Program-made: the position numbers and the translations under genes
In this document: one piece after another, positions 34,744 through 44,429 of the stretch
Position numbering within the stretch: the stretch's first letter is position 1
Layout of the letters: every line of letters starts with the position of its first letter
The notes under the pieces: model-generated
Seen by the model: the letters and a program-made list of their open reading frames with translations, nothing else
Databases searched by the model: none
What the model was told of the DNA's origin: nothing
Assembly (NCBI RefSeq): GCF_018130955.1
Contig: NZ_JAFCJM010000001.1
Location: forward strand, 186,001-250,000
Reading direction: 5' to 3'
Origin: Bradyrhizobium liaoningense
Lineage (GTDB): Bacteria > Pseudomonadota > Alphaproteobacteria > Rhizobiales > Xanthobacteraceae
Length of the DNA: 64,000 bases

Positions 34744-35727
34744 ATGGCTCCGCATTTTACCGTTATCCGTGACCAGACGCCGGCCTCCGAAATCCCGAAG
34801 GGTGCGGTCGTCGCGATGGGAAATTTCGACGGCGTCCATCTCGGCCACCGCGCAGTGATCGCGGCCGCCCTGGAGATGGGCCGGGTCCATAACTGCCCGG
34901 CCTTCGCGCTGACCTTCGAGCCGCATCCGCGCCGATTCTTCAGCCCGACCACACCGCAATTCCGTCTCACCGACGAGCGCGCCAAGCTGCGGCTTTTGGC
35001 CGGTACCGGCCTTTCCGGCGCCGTGGTCATGACCTTCGACAAGGGCCGCGCCGGGACCTCGGCGCAAGATTTCATTCACCATGACCTGATCGGACGGCTG
35101 GGGGTGAGCGGGATCGCGGTCGGCTACGACTTCCATTTCGGCAAGGGGCGGGTCGGCTCTCCAAGCCTTCTTGTCAATGAAGCGCCGCGGCTCGGCATCG
35201 AGGTCGACGTGCAGCCGCATGTCGATATCGATGAGCGGCCGGTCTCCTCCAGCGCGATCCGGATGGCGCTCGCCGAGGGGCAGCTCGACGAGGCCACCGC
35301 CATGCTCAGCGCGCCCTGGTTCGTGACCGGCGAGGTCATCCACGGCGAGAAGCGCGGCCGCGATCTCGGCTATCCCACCGCCAATATCCGCCTCGATGCC
35401 AATTGCGGGCTCAAGCATGGCATCTATGCCGTACGGGTCGGCCGCGGCCAGGGACAGGATCAGGTGCGCCTCGACGGCGTGGCGAGTTTTGGCCGCCGCC
35501 CGACCTTCGACAACGGTGCGCCGCTCCTGGAAATCTTCCTGTTCGACTTCAAGGGCGACCTTTACGGCCAGGCGCTCGACTGCGCCTTTATCGGCTTCAT
35601 CCGCGAGGAGCTGAAATTCGATGGTATCGACGCGCTGATCCGCCAGATGGACCAGGATTCGGCCCAGGCGAGGCGCCTTTTGGCCGCCGCCCCGGACGCC
35701 TTTCCCAAGCTCGGGGCAATCGACTGA
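34744..35727 (+). CDS. ribF: bifunctional riboflavin kinase / FAD synthetase
   Basis: A 327-residue enzyme that converts riboflavin to FMN and FAD. The N-terminal nucleotidyltransferase has MGNFDGVHLGHRAVI and FEPHPRRFF; the middle has SSSAIRMALAEGQLDEA; and the C-terminal flavokinase has GEVIHGEKRGRDLGYPTANI and GVASFGRRPTFDNG. The length is usual. The ATG at 34744 is where family similarity begins. It is followed by a 203-base spacer before ileS. Confidence 0.95.
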   Translation: MAPHFTVIRDQTPASEIPKGAVVAMGNFDGVHLGHRAVIAAALEMGRVHNCPAFALTFEPHPRRFFSPTTPQFRLTDERAKLRLLAGTGLSGAVVMTFDKGRAGTSAQDFIHHDLIGRLGVSGIAVGYDFHFGKGRVGSPSLLVNEAPRLGIEVDVQPHVDIDERPVSSSAIRMALAEGQLDEATAMLSAPWFVTGEVIHGEKRGRDLGYPTANIRLDANCGLKHGIYAVRVGRGQGQDQVRLDGVASFGRRPTFDNGAPLLEIFLFDFKGDLYGQALDCAFIGFIREELKFDGIDALIRQMDQDSAQARRLLAAAPDAFPKLGAID

Positions 35728-35787
35728 AGGGCCGCCGGCGGGCCCCTGCCCTTTGCGAAATCCCGGGCCCCCTGCTAAGGAGAGTCC

Positions 35788-35835
35788 ATGTTTGCGCGGC
35801 GCATCATAGGGATTAGCGGCCCGGCTTCCGTCTGA
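35788..35835 (+). CDS. candidate leader peptide upstream of ileS
   Basis: A 15-codon frame, [15 protein letters not shown], with AAGGAGAG 4 to 5 bases before its ATG, the best ribosome site in the spacer. Three of the 15 codons are Ile (ATC ATA . ATT), including ATA, which is rare in GC-rich genomes. The TGA stop (35833-35835) overlaps a 5-pair hairpin GAGCC-TTCT-GGCTC (35834-35847), and a T-run CGTTTTT lies at 35868-35874. It ends 95 bases before ileS. Ile-dependent attenuation is inferred; no terminator stem directly abuts the T-run. Confidence 0.38.
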   Translation: MFARRIIGISGPASV

Positions 35836-35930
35836 GCCTTCTGGCTCGGCGCAAGACCGGGATTTGTCGTTTTTCACCCCGCGATTCCAGTCGCCATCTG
35901 TCCCCGCGCCCTTCCGAGCCAGTCATCTTC

Positions 35931-38930
35931 ATGTCCGATAAGCCGCAAAAGTCTGACGCCAAAGACTATTCCAAAACCCTGTTCCTGCCGCAGACCGAGT
36001 TCCCGATGCGGGCCGGCCTGCCGCAGCGCGAGCCCGAGATCCTCAAGCGCTGGTACGAGATCGGCCTCTACGAGAAGCTGCGCGAGACCGCGAAGGGCCG
36101 CGAAAAATTCGTGCTCCATGACGGTCCGCCCTATGCCAACGGCAATATCCACATCGGCACGGCGCTGAACAAGATCCTCAAGGATCTCGTCACCAAGAGC
36201 CAGCAGATGCTCGGTTTCGATTCCAACTACGTGCCGGGCTGGGACTGCCACGGCCTGCCGATCGAGTGGAAGGTCGAGGAGGAGAACTATCGCAAGAAGG
36301 GTAAGCAGAAGCCCGACTTCCGCGACAGCGCTGCGATGGTCGCCTTCCGCCGCGAATGCCGCGCCTATGCCACGCACTGGCTCAACATCCAGCGCGAGGA
36401 GTTCAAGCGCTTGGGCGTGATCGGCGATTGGGCCCATCCCTACGCCACCATGACCTATCCGGCGGAAGCCCAGATCGCGCGCGAGCTGATGAAGTTCGCC
36501 GCCAACGGCACGCTCTATCGCGGCTCCAAGCCGGTGATGTGGAGCGTGGTCGAGAAGACCGCGCTCGCCGAGGCCGAGGTCGAATACGAGGACTACACCT
36601 CCGACATGGTGTGGGTGAAATTCCCGGTCACCTCGCCCGCCCACGGCGCGCTCGCCTCCGCAAGCGTCGTGATCTGGACCACCACGCCTTGGACGCTGCC
36701 CGGCAACCGCGCGATCTCGTTCTCGCCGAAGATCGCCTATGGCCTCTTTAAGGTGACGGATGCGCCCGCAGATAACTGGGCGAAGACCGGCGACATGCTG
36801 ATCCTGGCCGACGCGCTTGCCGCAGACGTGTTCAAGCAGGCGCGTGTGACGGCGTACGAGAAGGTCCGCGACATCCCCGGCGACACCATGGACGCGATCG
36901 AGTGCGCCCATCCGCTGAAGGGGCTCGGCGGCGGCTACGGCTTCACCGTGCCGCTGCTGCCCGGCGACCACGTCACCGACGACACCGGCACCGGCTTCGT
37001 GCACACCGCGCCCAGCCACGGCCGCGAGGATTTTGACGTCTGGATGGCGAATACGCGCGAACTGGACGGACGCGGCATCAACAGCGCGATCCCCTACACC
37101 GTCGACGAGAACGGCGCCTACACGGACCACGCCCCGGGCTTTGCCGGCAAGCGCGTTATCAACGACAAGGGCGAGAAGGGCGATGCCAACGACGCCGTGA
37201 TCAAGGCGCTGGTCGACGCCGGCATGCTGCTCGCGCGCGGCCGGCTGAAGCACCAGTATCCGCACTCCTGGCGGTCGAAGAAGCCGGTGATCTTCCGCAA
37301 CACGCCGCAATGGTTCATCGCGATGGACAAGGATATCGCGGCAGACGGCAAGACGAAGTCCGGCGACACGCTGCGCGCCCGCGCGCTGCATGCGATCTCG
37401 GTGACGCAGTGGGTGCCGCCGTCGGGGCAGAACCGCATCAACGGCATGATCGAGGCGCGCCCCGACTGGGTGATCTCGCGTCAGCGCGCCTGGGGCGTGC
37501 CGATCGCGGTGTTCGTGCGCGAGAAGGGCGACGGCTCGGCCGAGATTCTCCAGGACGAGGCCGTCAACAATCGCATCGGCGAGGCCTTCGCGGAGGAAGG
37601 CGCCGACGCCTGGTACATGGAGGGCGCACGTGAGCGCTTCCTCGGCTCGCGCGCCAACGAAGACTGGCAGAAGGTCGACGACATCCTCGACGTCTGGTTC
37701 GACTCCGGTTCGACGCACGCCTTCGTGCTTGACGACCCCGTGCACTTCCCAGGGCTGTCAGGCATCAAGCGCAAGGTCGACGGTGGCAAGGACACCGTGA
37801 TGTATCTGGAAGGCTCGGACCAGCATCGCGGCTGGTTCCACTCCTCGCTGCTGGAGAGCTGCGGCACGCGCGGACGCGCGCCCTACGACATCGTGCTGAC
37901 CCACGGCTTCACCCAGGCCGAGGACGGCCGCAAGATGTCGAAGTCGCTCGGCAACACCATCGAGCCGCAGGCCGTCATCAAGGAATCCGGCGCCGACATC
38001 CTCCGGCTCTGGGTCGCGTCCTGCGACTACACTGACGACCAGCGCATCGGCCCGGAGATCCTGAAGAACACGGTCGAGACCTATCGCAAGCTGCGCAACA
38101 CCGTGCGCTGGATGCTCGGCACGCTGCATCACTACAAGAGCGCCGATGCGGTTGCGCCTGCCGAGATGCCCGAGCTCGAGCGGCTGATGCTGCACGAGCT
38201 GTCGGTCCGCGCCGACACCATCCGCAAGGCCTACGAGACTTTCGACTACAAGACCGTGGTGGCAACGCTGTCCGCGTTCCTCAACAGCGAGCTCTCCGCG
38301 TTCTACTTCGACATCCGCAAGGACACGCTTTATTGCGATCCGCCGTCGTCGGTGGCGCGCAAGGCGGCGCTGACCACGATCAACCTGTTGTGCGACGCCA
38401 TCCTGAAATGGCTCGCGCCGGTGCTGAGCTTCACCGCGGAGGAAGCCTGGCGGATGTATCGTCCGGATGCCGAGCCCTCGGTGCATCTCACGCTGTTCCC
38501 GGTCGGGCTGGACAAATTCCGCAACGACGAGCTGGCCGCAAAGTGGGAGACGGTCCGCGACGTCCGCCGCGTCGTCACCGGTGCGCTCGAGCTCGCGCGC
38601 GCCGCCAAGACCATCGGCTCGTCGCTTGAAGCGTCTCCGATCATCTACGTGGCCGATCGCGCGATGCTGGGCACGCTGTTCGACGTCGACCTCGCCGAGG
38701 TCTGCATCACCTCGAGCTACGAAGTGCGCGAGGGCGAGGCGCCTGCGGCTGCGTTCCGGCTCGATGCCGTGCCAGGTGTCGCCGTCGTCGTCGAGAAGGC
38801 GGTCGGCACCAAATGCGCCCGCTCCTGGAAGATCCTGCCCACGGTCGGCGAAGACCGCGACTATCCCGACGTCACCCCGCGCGACGCCAAGGCGCTGCGC
38901 GAGTGGAAGGCGCTGGGGGTGGGCGTCTGA
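35931..38930 (+). CDS. ileS: isoleucyl-tRNA synthetase
   Basis: A 999-residue class Ia synthetase that charges tRNA-Ile and edits valine. The HIGH motif is in [20 protein letters not shown], the KMSKS loop is [13 protein letters not shown], the editing domain carries [13 protein letters not shown] and [12 protein letters not shown], and the synthetic core has [10 protein letters not shown] and [16 protein letters not shown]-terminal anticodon-binding domain follows, without the Cys-rich zinc finger of the E. coli enzyme. lspA begins 13 bases downstream, a linkage kept in many bacteria. Confidence 0.97.
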   Translation: MSDKPQKSDAKDYSKTLFLPQTEFPMRAGLPQREPEILKRWYEIGLYEKLRETAKGREKFVLHDGPPYANGNIHIGTALNKILKDLVTKSQQMLGFDSNYVPGWDCHGLPIEWKVEEENYRKKGKQKPDFRDSAAMVAFRRECRAYATHWLNIQREEFKRLGVIGDWAHPYATMTYPAEAQIARELMKFAANGTLYRGSKPVMWSVVEKTALAEAEVEYEDYTSDMVWVKFPVTSPAHGALASASVVIWTTTPWTLPGNRAISFSPKIAYGLFKVTDAPADNWAKTGDMLILADALAADVFKQARVTAYEKVRDIPGDTMDAIECAHPLKGLGGGYGFTVPLLPGDHVTDDTGTGFVHTAPSHGREDFDVWMANTRELDGRGINSAIPYTVDENGAYTDHAPGFAGKRVINDKGEKGDANDAVIKALVDAGMLLARGRLKHQYPHSWRSKKPVIFRNTPQWFIAMDKDIAADGKTKSGDTLRARALHAISVTQWVPPSGQNRINGMIEARPDWVISRQRAWGVPIAVFVREKGDGSAEILQDEAVNNRIGEAFAEEGADAWYMEGARERFLGSRANEDWQKVDDILDVWFDSGSTHAFVLDDPVHFPGLSGIKRKVDGGKDTVMYLEGSDQHRGWFHSSLLESCGTRGRAPYDIVLTHGFTQAEDGRKMSKSLGNTIEPQAVIKESGADILRLWVASCDYTDDQRIGPEILKNTVETYRKLRNTVRWMLGTLHHYKSADAVAPAEMPELERLMLHELSVRADTIRKAYETFDYKTVVATLSAFLNSELSAFYFDIRKDTLYCDPPSSVARKAALTTINLLCDAILKWLAPVLSFTAEEAWRMYRPDAEPSVHLTLFPVGLDKFRNDELAAKWETVRDVRRVVTGALELARAAKTIGSSLEASPIIYVADRAMLGTLFDVDLAEVCITSSYEVREGEAPAAAFRLDAVPGVAVVVEKAVGTKCARSWKILPTVGEDRDYPDVTPRDAKALREWKALGVGV

Positions 38931-38943
38931 GGTCGTCTCGGCC

Positions 38944-39438
38944 ATGACCCCCCTCCGCGCCGGCATCATCGCGGCCGTGGTCACGGTCGTTCTCGACCAG
39001 GCCTCAAAGCTCTGGCTGCTGAATGTGTTCGACATCGCCCGGCACGGCGCGGTCAAGGTGACGCCGTTCTTCGACCTGGTGCTGGCCTGGAATATCGGCA
39101 TCAGTTTTGGCTGGCTGCAGAACGACAGCCAGGCCGCGCAGTTTGCCCTGATGGCCGTGAAGGTCGTCGCCGTGGTGGCGCTGGCGGTCTGGATGGCCCG
39201 TTCGCACACCCTCCTCGCAACAGTCGCGCTGGGCCTGATCATCGGCGGCGCCATCGGTAACAGCATCGATCGCCTGGCCTATGGCGCGGTGGTCGATTTC
39301 GCCCTGTTCCACATCGATATCGGCGAAAAAACCTATAATTGGTATGTATTTAACCTCGCGGACGTGGCGATCGTTGTGGGCGTAGCAGCCCTATTGTATG
39401 ATTCCTTCCTGGGGGTACCCGCCGCAAAAGCGCCCTGA
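38944..39438 (+). CDS. lspA: lipoprotein signal peptidase II
   Basis: A 164-residue inner-membrane aspartic protease that removes the signal peptides of lipidated prolipoproteins. It has four helices with VVLDQASKLW, AWNIGISFG (family NxGxSF motif), the first catalytic Asp in GNSIDRLAYGAVVDF and the second in FNLADVAI. The length is normal. It is probably co-transcribed with ileS. Confidence 0.95.
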   Translation: MTPLRAGIIAAVVTVVLDQASKLWLLNVFDIARHGAVKVTPFFDLVLAWNIGISFGWLQNDSQAAQFALMAVKVVAVVALAVWMARSHTLLATVALGLIIGGAIGNSIDRLAYGAVVDFALFHIDIGEKTYNWYVFNLADVAIVVGVAALLYDSFLGVPAAKAP

Positions 39439-39534
39439 TCCCGGCCGATACGGGCCGGAAGGTGGAACTTTGCGTGCAAGGCTTAAAGCCGTGCCTGGCG
39501 CGGCGATCTGCAACACGATGGAATAGGTAAAGTG

Positions 39535-40275
39535 ATGCGCAGCTCCGAGACCAGCGGCTCGATGGTTCGAGACCCCAAGGGGTCCTTGAAGACCCTCCTG
39601 GGCGCTCTGAAGCTCGCTGCGGTCGCGCTCGGCGTTGGTCTCGTGATGTCGGCAGGCCCCGTGCGGGCCGGCGACGACGATGACGACGACATGACCTTCG
39701 AAGAGAAGCTCATCGACAATCTGATGTCCGGCATCGGCGCCAAGAGCATGGAAAAGCCCGGCGTCGAGTATCGCGAACGTTCTCCGCTGGTGGTGCCGCG
39801 GAAGCTGGACCTGCCGCCGCCAGCGGCTGAACAAGCCACGGTCGCCCCGAACTGGCCGAAGGACCCCGACGAAAAACGGCGCAAGGAAGCGGCAGCGCAA
39901 CGGAAGAAGGCCAACGCCGGCAAGAAGGTGGAGGAGCCTTGGCAGGCTGCCCAACCGCTCTCGCCCAGTGAGCTCAACAAGGGCAGGACGACCACGGCCT
40001 CCACCGGGACCCATGATCCGCTCCCGCCTGGCGCCAATACCAACAGCCCGACGATGAGCCCGAAGGAACTCGGTTACTCCGGTGGCCTGCTCGGCATGTT
40101 CAAGAGCAGCAGCAGCGAGCAAAAGTCGTTCACGAGCGAGCCGCCGCGATCGTCGCTGACCGAGCCGCCGGCAGGTTATCAGACTCCGTCGCCGAACTAC
40201 GCTTATGGCACCGGTCCGGACACCTCGAAGAAGACGTATTTCGACGTCCTGTCCGGCAAGGAGAAGGAGCAATAG
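39535..40275 (+). CDS. secreted low-complexity protein, unknown function
   Basis: A 246-residue protein with a hydrophobic signal segment (about residues 20-45, ending GPVRA/GDDDDDD). The mature part starts with six Asp and is rich in Pro, Lys and Ser, with no recognisable domain. The EKLIDNLMSGIGAKSMEKPG stretch near residue 55 looks like the only structured part. It lies between lspA and the M16 peptidases on the same strand and may be an envelope accessory protein. GTG 39532 is an alternative start one codon upstream. Confidence 0.68.
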   Translation: MRSSETSGSMVRDPKGSLKTLLGALKLAAVALGVGLVMSAGPVRAGDDDDDDMTFEEKLIDNLMSGIGAKSMEKPGVEYRERSPLVVPRKLDLPPPAAEQATVAPNWPKDPDEKRRKEAAAQRKKANAGKKVEEPWQAAQPLSPSELNKGRTTTASTGTHDPLPPGANTNSPTMSPKELGYSGGLLGMFKSSSSEQKSFTSEPPRSSLTEPPAGYQTPSPNYAYGTGPDTSKKTYFDVLSGKEKEQ

Positions 40276-40471
40276 CGCTCCTCCCCGTCTCCAGTTTTGG
40301 CACGCGCGGAACTGCCGCAATCGTCCGGTGTGGGCCGGAGCCGGCAGATGACCTATTTTTAAGTACAAGTTGATCGCGTTCTCTGCTTCGTGACGCCATG
40401 CGTCAGCCGCACGGTATAGGATGCCGTGCCTTCCGCCGCGGACATCGGGTCCGGGCTTTCAAAGGATGATA

Positions 40472-41863
40472 ATGTCCTCATACCGATCGGCAGCCTGCCT
40501 CCTTGCCGCGTTGTTCTCGTCCTGTGTGGTTTCGACCGGCGGCGCATTTGCGCAGACCACGGTCACATCGGCACCACCCGCCAGCTTCACCCTCAGCAAC
40601 GGCCTGCAAGTGGTCGTCATCCCCGACCACCGCACCCCCGTGGTCACCGAGATGGTCTGGTACAAGGTCGGCTCGGCCGACGAGACCCCCGGCAAATCCG
40701 GGCTCGCGCACTTCCTCGAGCATTTGATGTTCAAGGGCACGGCAAAACATCCGGTCGGCGAATTCTCCCAGACCGTGCTCCGCGTCGGCGGCAACGAGAA
40801 CGCTTTCACCTCGGTCGACTACACCGGCTACTTCCAGCGCGTGCCGAAAGAGCAATTGCCGACCATGATGGAGTTCGAGGCGGACCGCATGACCGGCCTC
40901 GTGCTCAAGGACGAGAACGTGCTGCCCGAGCGCGACGTCGTGCTCGAAGAGTACAACATGCGCGTTGCCAACAACCCCGACGCGCGCCTGAACGAACAGA
41001 TCATGGCCGCGCTCTATCTCAACCATCCCTATGGCCGACCGGTGATCGGCTGGCATCAGGAGATCGAAAAACTCGACCGCGAGGATGCGCTGGCGTTCTA
41101 CCGCCGCTTCTACGCGCCGAACAACGCGATCCTGATCATCGCCGGCGACGTCGAGCTTGCCGATGTCCGGCCGCTCGTCGAGCGCAATTTTGGGCCGATC
41201 CCGGCGCAGCCCGCCATCCCCGCGCAGCGCATCCGTCCGCAGGAGCCGGAGCCGGCCGCGCCGCGCACGGTCACGCTGGCCGATCCGCGCGTCGAGCAGC
41301 CCAATGTCCGCCGCACCTATCTGGTGCCGTCGGCCACGACCGCGGCCGCAGGCGAAAGCGCGGCCCTCGACGTGCTCGCGCAATTGATGGGCAGCGGCAG
41401 CAACTCCTATCTCTATCGCGCGCTCGTCGTCGACAAGCCGCTCGCGGTCTCGGCTAGCGCCAGCTATTCCTCTACCTCGCTCGACCCGACCCAGTTCTCG
41501 ATCTCGGCCTCGCCCAAGCAGGGCGTCAGCTTCGCAGACGTCGAGCAGGTGATTGACGGCGTCATCGCCGACATCATCCAGAACCCGATCCGGGCCGAGG
41601 ATCTGGAGCGGGTGAAGACCCAGCTCATCGCCGAAGCGATCTATGCCCAGGACAACCAGGCGGTGCTGGCGCGCTGGTATGGCGGTGCGCTGACCACCGG
41701 GCTCTCCATCGAGGACATCAGAAGCTGGCCGGATCGCATCCGCGCCGTCACGGCCGAGCAGGTCCGCGCCGCCGCACAGAAATGGCTGGAGAAGAAGCGC
41801 TCGGTGACCGGCTATCTGATCAAGGACACCACCAGCGCCAAGCGCGAGGAGAAGCGTTCGTGA
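40472..41863 (+). CDS. M16 family zinc metallopeptidase, catalytic subunit
   Basis: A 463-residue secreted peptidase. After the signal peptide (cleavage near GGAFA/QT) the M16 zinc motif HxxEH is present as HFLEHLMFKG, with the distal Glu in VVLEEYNMR. The C-terminal inactive half has ADVRPLVERNFGPIP and LMGSGSNSYLYRALV. Members degrade or process peptides in the periplasm. An AAAGGA ribosome site favours the ATG at 40472 over 40466. The stop overlaps the GTG of the next gene by 4 bases; the two are probably partners, as in processing-peptidase pairs. Confidence 0.92.
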   Translation: MSSYRSAACLLAALFSSCVVSTGGAFAQTTVTSAPPASFTLSNGLQVVVIPDHRTPVVTEMVWYKVGSADETPGKSGLAHFLEHLMFKGTAKHPVGEFSQTVLRVGGNENAFTSVDYTGYFQRVPKEQLPTMMEFEADRMTGLVLKDENVLPERDVVLEEYNMRVANNPDARLNEQIMAALYLNHPYGRPVIGWHQEIEKLDREDALAFYRRFYAPNNAILIIAGDVELADVRPLVERNFGPIPAQPAIPAQRIRPQEPEPAAPRTVTLADPRVEQPNVRRTYLVPSATTAAAGESAALDVLAQLMGSGSNSYLYRALVVDKPLAVSASASYSSTSLDPTQFSISASPKQGVSFADVEQVIDGVIADIIQNPIRAEDLERVKTQLIAEAIYAQDNQAVLARWYGGALTTGLSIEDIRSWPDRIRAVTAEQVRAAAQKWLEKKRSVTGYLIKDTTSAKREEKRS

Positions 41864-43224
41864 CCTATCCCTTCCTTCGCACTGCGCTGTCCCTTGCCGC
41901 CGGTGTCGCGCTCTCGCTCGCCGCAATCTCGCCGTCGCAGGCCGCGGCAAAGATCCAGCATCTGACCTCGCCCGGCGGTATCGAAGCCTGGTTCGTGCAG
42001 GATGCGACCGTGCCGCTGATCGCCATGGAATATTCGTTTGGCGGCGGCGCCGCGCAGGATCCCAAGGACAAGCCCGGCACCGCCAACCTGGTCGCAGACC
42101 TCCTCGACGAAGGTTCTGGCGATCTCGACTCCAAGACCTTCCATGAGCGGCTCGACCGCCGCGCCATCGAGCTCAGCTTCTCTGCCGGCCGCGACACGTT
42201 CCGCGGCAGCCTGCGGATGCTGCGCGACAACAAGGACGAAGCCTTCGACCTGTTGCGGACGGCGTTGACCGCGCCGCGTTTCGACACCGTCGACGTCGAG
42301 CGCATCCGCTCGCAGGTGATCGCGGGGCTGCGCCGCGACACCACCAACCCGACCTCGCTGGCGAGCCGCAAATTCCTGGAGGTCGCTTACGGCGATCATC
42401 CCTATGGCCGTCCGACCAACGGCACGCTGGAGAGCGTGCCCACCATCACCGTGCCGGACCTGAAGGAATATGTGCGACGCGTGATCGCCAAGGACACGCT
42501 GAAGATCGCGGTCGTCGGCGACGTCGATCCGGCGACGCTCGGCAAACTGCTCGACCAGACCTTCGGCAGCCTGCCGGCCAAGGCCAGCCTCACTGCCGTG
42601 CCCGATATCGAGGCGGCAAAACCGCCGCAGCGCGCCCTTGTGCCGCTCGACGTGCCGCAGACCGTGATCACCTTCGGCGGCCCCGGCGTGAAGCGCAGCG
42701 ATCCGACCTTCATGGCGGCCTATGTCGTCAACCACATCCTGGGCGGCGGCGGATTGTCGTCCCGGCTCTATCGCGAGGTGCGCGAGAAGCGCGGGCTGGC
42801 TTATTCGGTGTTCGAGTCGCTGCTCTGGATGGAGCATTCGGCGCTGTTCATCGGCAACACCGGCACCCGCGCCGACCGCGCCGGCGAGACGCTCGACGCG
42901 GTCGAGAAGGAGGTCCGCCGCATCGCCGAGGAGGGTCCGACGCAGAAGGAGCTCGACGAGGCAAAATCCTATCTCAAGGGCTCGCAGATGCTGGCGCTCG
43001 ATACCTCCTCCAAGCTTGCGCAAGCACTGCTGCAATATCAGCAGGACAAGCTGCCGATCGACTATATCGAGAAGCGCAACGCCATCGTCGATGCCGTGAC
43101 GATGGACGACGCCAAGCAGGCCGCCAAGCGGCTGTGGGGCCAGGGCCTGCTCACCGTCGTGGTCGGCCGCACCCCGCAGGCCGCGGCACAGCCGGCGGCA
43201 GCACCGGCACCGAAATCGAACTGA
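41860..43224 (+). CDS. M16 family peptidase-like protein, zinc motif missing
   Basis: A 454-residue partner of the preceding peptidase, starting at GTG 41860 within the overlap GTGA. It has a signal peptide (cleavage near SQAAA/KI). The position of HxxEH reads TANLVADLLDEG, so zinc ligands are absent. The rest of the fold is kept (YGDHPYGRPTNGT, LGGGGLSSRLYREVREKRGLAYSV). Such inactive partners form the second half of the peptide chamber or hold substrate. The C-terminus is Ala/Pro-rich. Confidence 0.9.
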   Translation: MTYPFLRTALSLAAGVALSLAAISPSQAAAKIQHLTSPGGIEAWFVQDATVPLIAMEYSFGGGAAQDPKDKPGTANLVADLLDEGSGDLDSKTFHERLDRRAIELSFSAGRDTFRGSLRMLRDNKDEAFDLLRTALTAPRFDTVDVERIRSQVIAGLRRDTTNPTSLASRKFLEVAYGDHPYGRPTNGTLESVPTITVPDLKEYVRRVIAKDTLKIAVVGDVDPATLGKLLDQTFGSLPAKASLTAVPDIEAAKPPQRALVPLDVPQTVITFGGPGVKRSDPTFMAAYVVNHILGGGGLSSRLYREVREKRGLAYSVFESLLWMEHSALFIGNTGTRADRAGETLDAVEKEVRRIAEEGPTQKELDEAKSYLKGSQMLALDTSSKLAQALLQYQQDKLPIDYIEKRNAIVDAVTMDDAKQAAKRLWGQGLLTVVVGRTPQAAAQPAAAPAPKSN

Positions 43225-43240
43225 CCTTGCGCGTCGCGCG

Positions 43241-43263
43241 ATGGCCGGGCCCGCCCCGGCCAT
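43241..43263 (+). terminator. hairpin after the M16 peptidase pair
   Basis: ATGGCCGG (43241-43248) pairs with CCGGCCAT (43256-43263) over a 7-base loop, 17 bases after the stop. Only a short T-containing stretch (TTGCGTCTTTC) follows, so it is a weak or Rho-assisted terminator at best. Confidence 0.4.
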
Positions 43264-43331
43264 TTGCGTCTTTCGGGAAGCAGCATTACTAAGCATCGAT
43301 GCCTGCCAGAGGCATGATCGATGGTGCCACC

Positions 43332-43748
43332 ATGCTGCGGATCTCCCGCGACCTCGTAATCGACGAAGACGACATCGAGATCGGCTTTGTCCGCGCCTCG
43401 GGCCCGGGCGGGCAGAACGTCAACAAGGTCGCAACCTCTGCCCAACTGCGCTTCGACACGCGCAAGCTGACCCTGCCGGAAGACGCGGCCTTGCGGCTTG
43501 CCCGGCTCGCCGGCCAGCGCATGACCAAGGACGGCGTCATCGTGATCCAGGCGCAGCGCTTCCGCACCCAGGAGCGCAATCGCCAGGACGCCATCGACCG
43601 CCTGCTGGAGATGCTTCGCGAAGCCATGGTGCGGCCGACGCCGCGCCGCGCGACGCGGCCGACCTTCGCCTCCAAGCAGCGCCGCCTCGACGGCAAGAAG
43701 CGCCGCAGCGACGTCAAGGCCGGGCGCGGTCGCAGCTTCGACGACTGA
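43332..43748 (+). CDS. arfB: alternative ribosome-rescue factor B (peptidyl-tRNA hydrolase)
   Basis: A 138-residue codon-independent release factor homologue that frees ribosomes stalled on non-stop mRNAs. The GGQ motif is in SGPGGQNVNKVAT, followed by LRFDTRKLTLPED. The basic C-terminal tail (KQRRLDGKKRRSDVKAGRGR) enters the empty mRNA channel. MLRISRDL aligns with the start of E. coli ArfB, so I take ATG 43332 over ATGs at 43299 and 43314. Confidence 0.92.
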   Translation: MLRISRDLVIDEDDIEIGFVRASGPGGQNVNKVATSAQLRFDTRKLTLPEDAALRLARLAGQRMTKDGVIVIQAQRFRTQERNRQDAIDRLLEMLREAMVRPTPRRATRPTFASKQRRLDGKKRRSDVKAGRGRSFDD

Positions 43749-43829
43749 AATTGCTGAGTTTGAGGTCGCGGAGGAGCCGTTACCGGCAAGAACCTCCGGC
43801 CGCGATGCGACCGGAGGTGCTATCGCGCT

Positions 43830-44135
43830 TTAGTAGCGCTTGCCGGTCGCGGTGCTGCCCGAAGCGGAATCGTCCACCGCTCCCTTGCGTGCAGCGCTGC
43901 CGGTCGTGCCGACAGTGCCTTTCGTGCTCTTGGTCGGCTTCATGCCCGCTTTGTCGCCAGCGGCACCCGGCTGCGCGTTCATCTCCTCGTCGTCGCCTGA
44001 CACGCTGCCCGGCAGGCTCTTGCTCTGCACGCCGCCGCGCGACTTGGTGTCGGACGGAACGCTCTGCGCGAGGACCGGTCCCGCGAGCAGGGCCGAAAGG
44101 GCGCATGCAACCACTGAGGTCTTCACCAACTTCAT
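43830..44135 (-). CDS. small secreted protein, unknown function
   Basis: A 101-residue protein with a signal peptide (MKLVKTSVVACALSALLAG, cleavage near VLA/QS) and a disordered Ser/Gly/Lys/Thr-rich mature part ending TATGKRY. There is no domain. The ATG at 44135 has a GGAGAA ribosome site; codons further upstream would spoil the signal peptide. It sits alone between arfB and mutL, transcribed against both. Confidence 0.65.
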   Translation of the reverse strand: MKLVKTSVVACALSALLAGPVLAQSVPSDTKSRGGVQSKSLPGSVSGDDEEMNAQPGAAGDKAGMKPTKSTKGTVGTTGSAARKGAVDDSASGSTATGKRY

Positions 44136-44429
44136 CCATTTCTCCTGGATTTTGTTCGCGATGAACGCTTCGACGTTCTGCACCGTTCGCCTGTACAGGG
44201 GCGGCTCATCGCGTCAATTGCGCGAACGGCGCAACCGCGATGCAATCTGCTTCCTGTGGTCATCGTTTAGGGATTTCGCGGCGGTTTCGCGGAATTGCGC
44301 ACCTCATATGCGGCGACGGGGAACATGCCGGGCCGCATGGATCCGGATTTGGGATGTGGGCAGCGGGGACATACCCCATGCATTTGCGACCCGGCGCAGC
44401 TAAACTGGCCGCATCCACCGAGTGAACCC

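Noticed and set aside
35728..35930. T-box riboswitch in front of ileS
   Set aside because: No T-box core sequence or specifier-loop layout was seen, and T-boxes are not expected in alphaproteobacteria.
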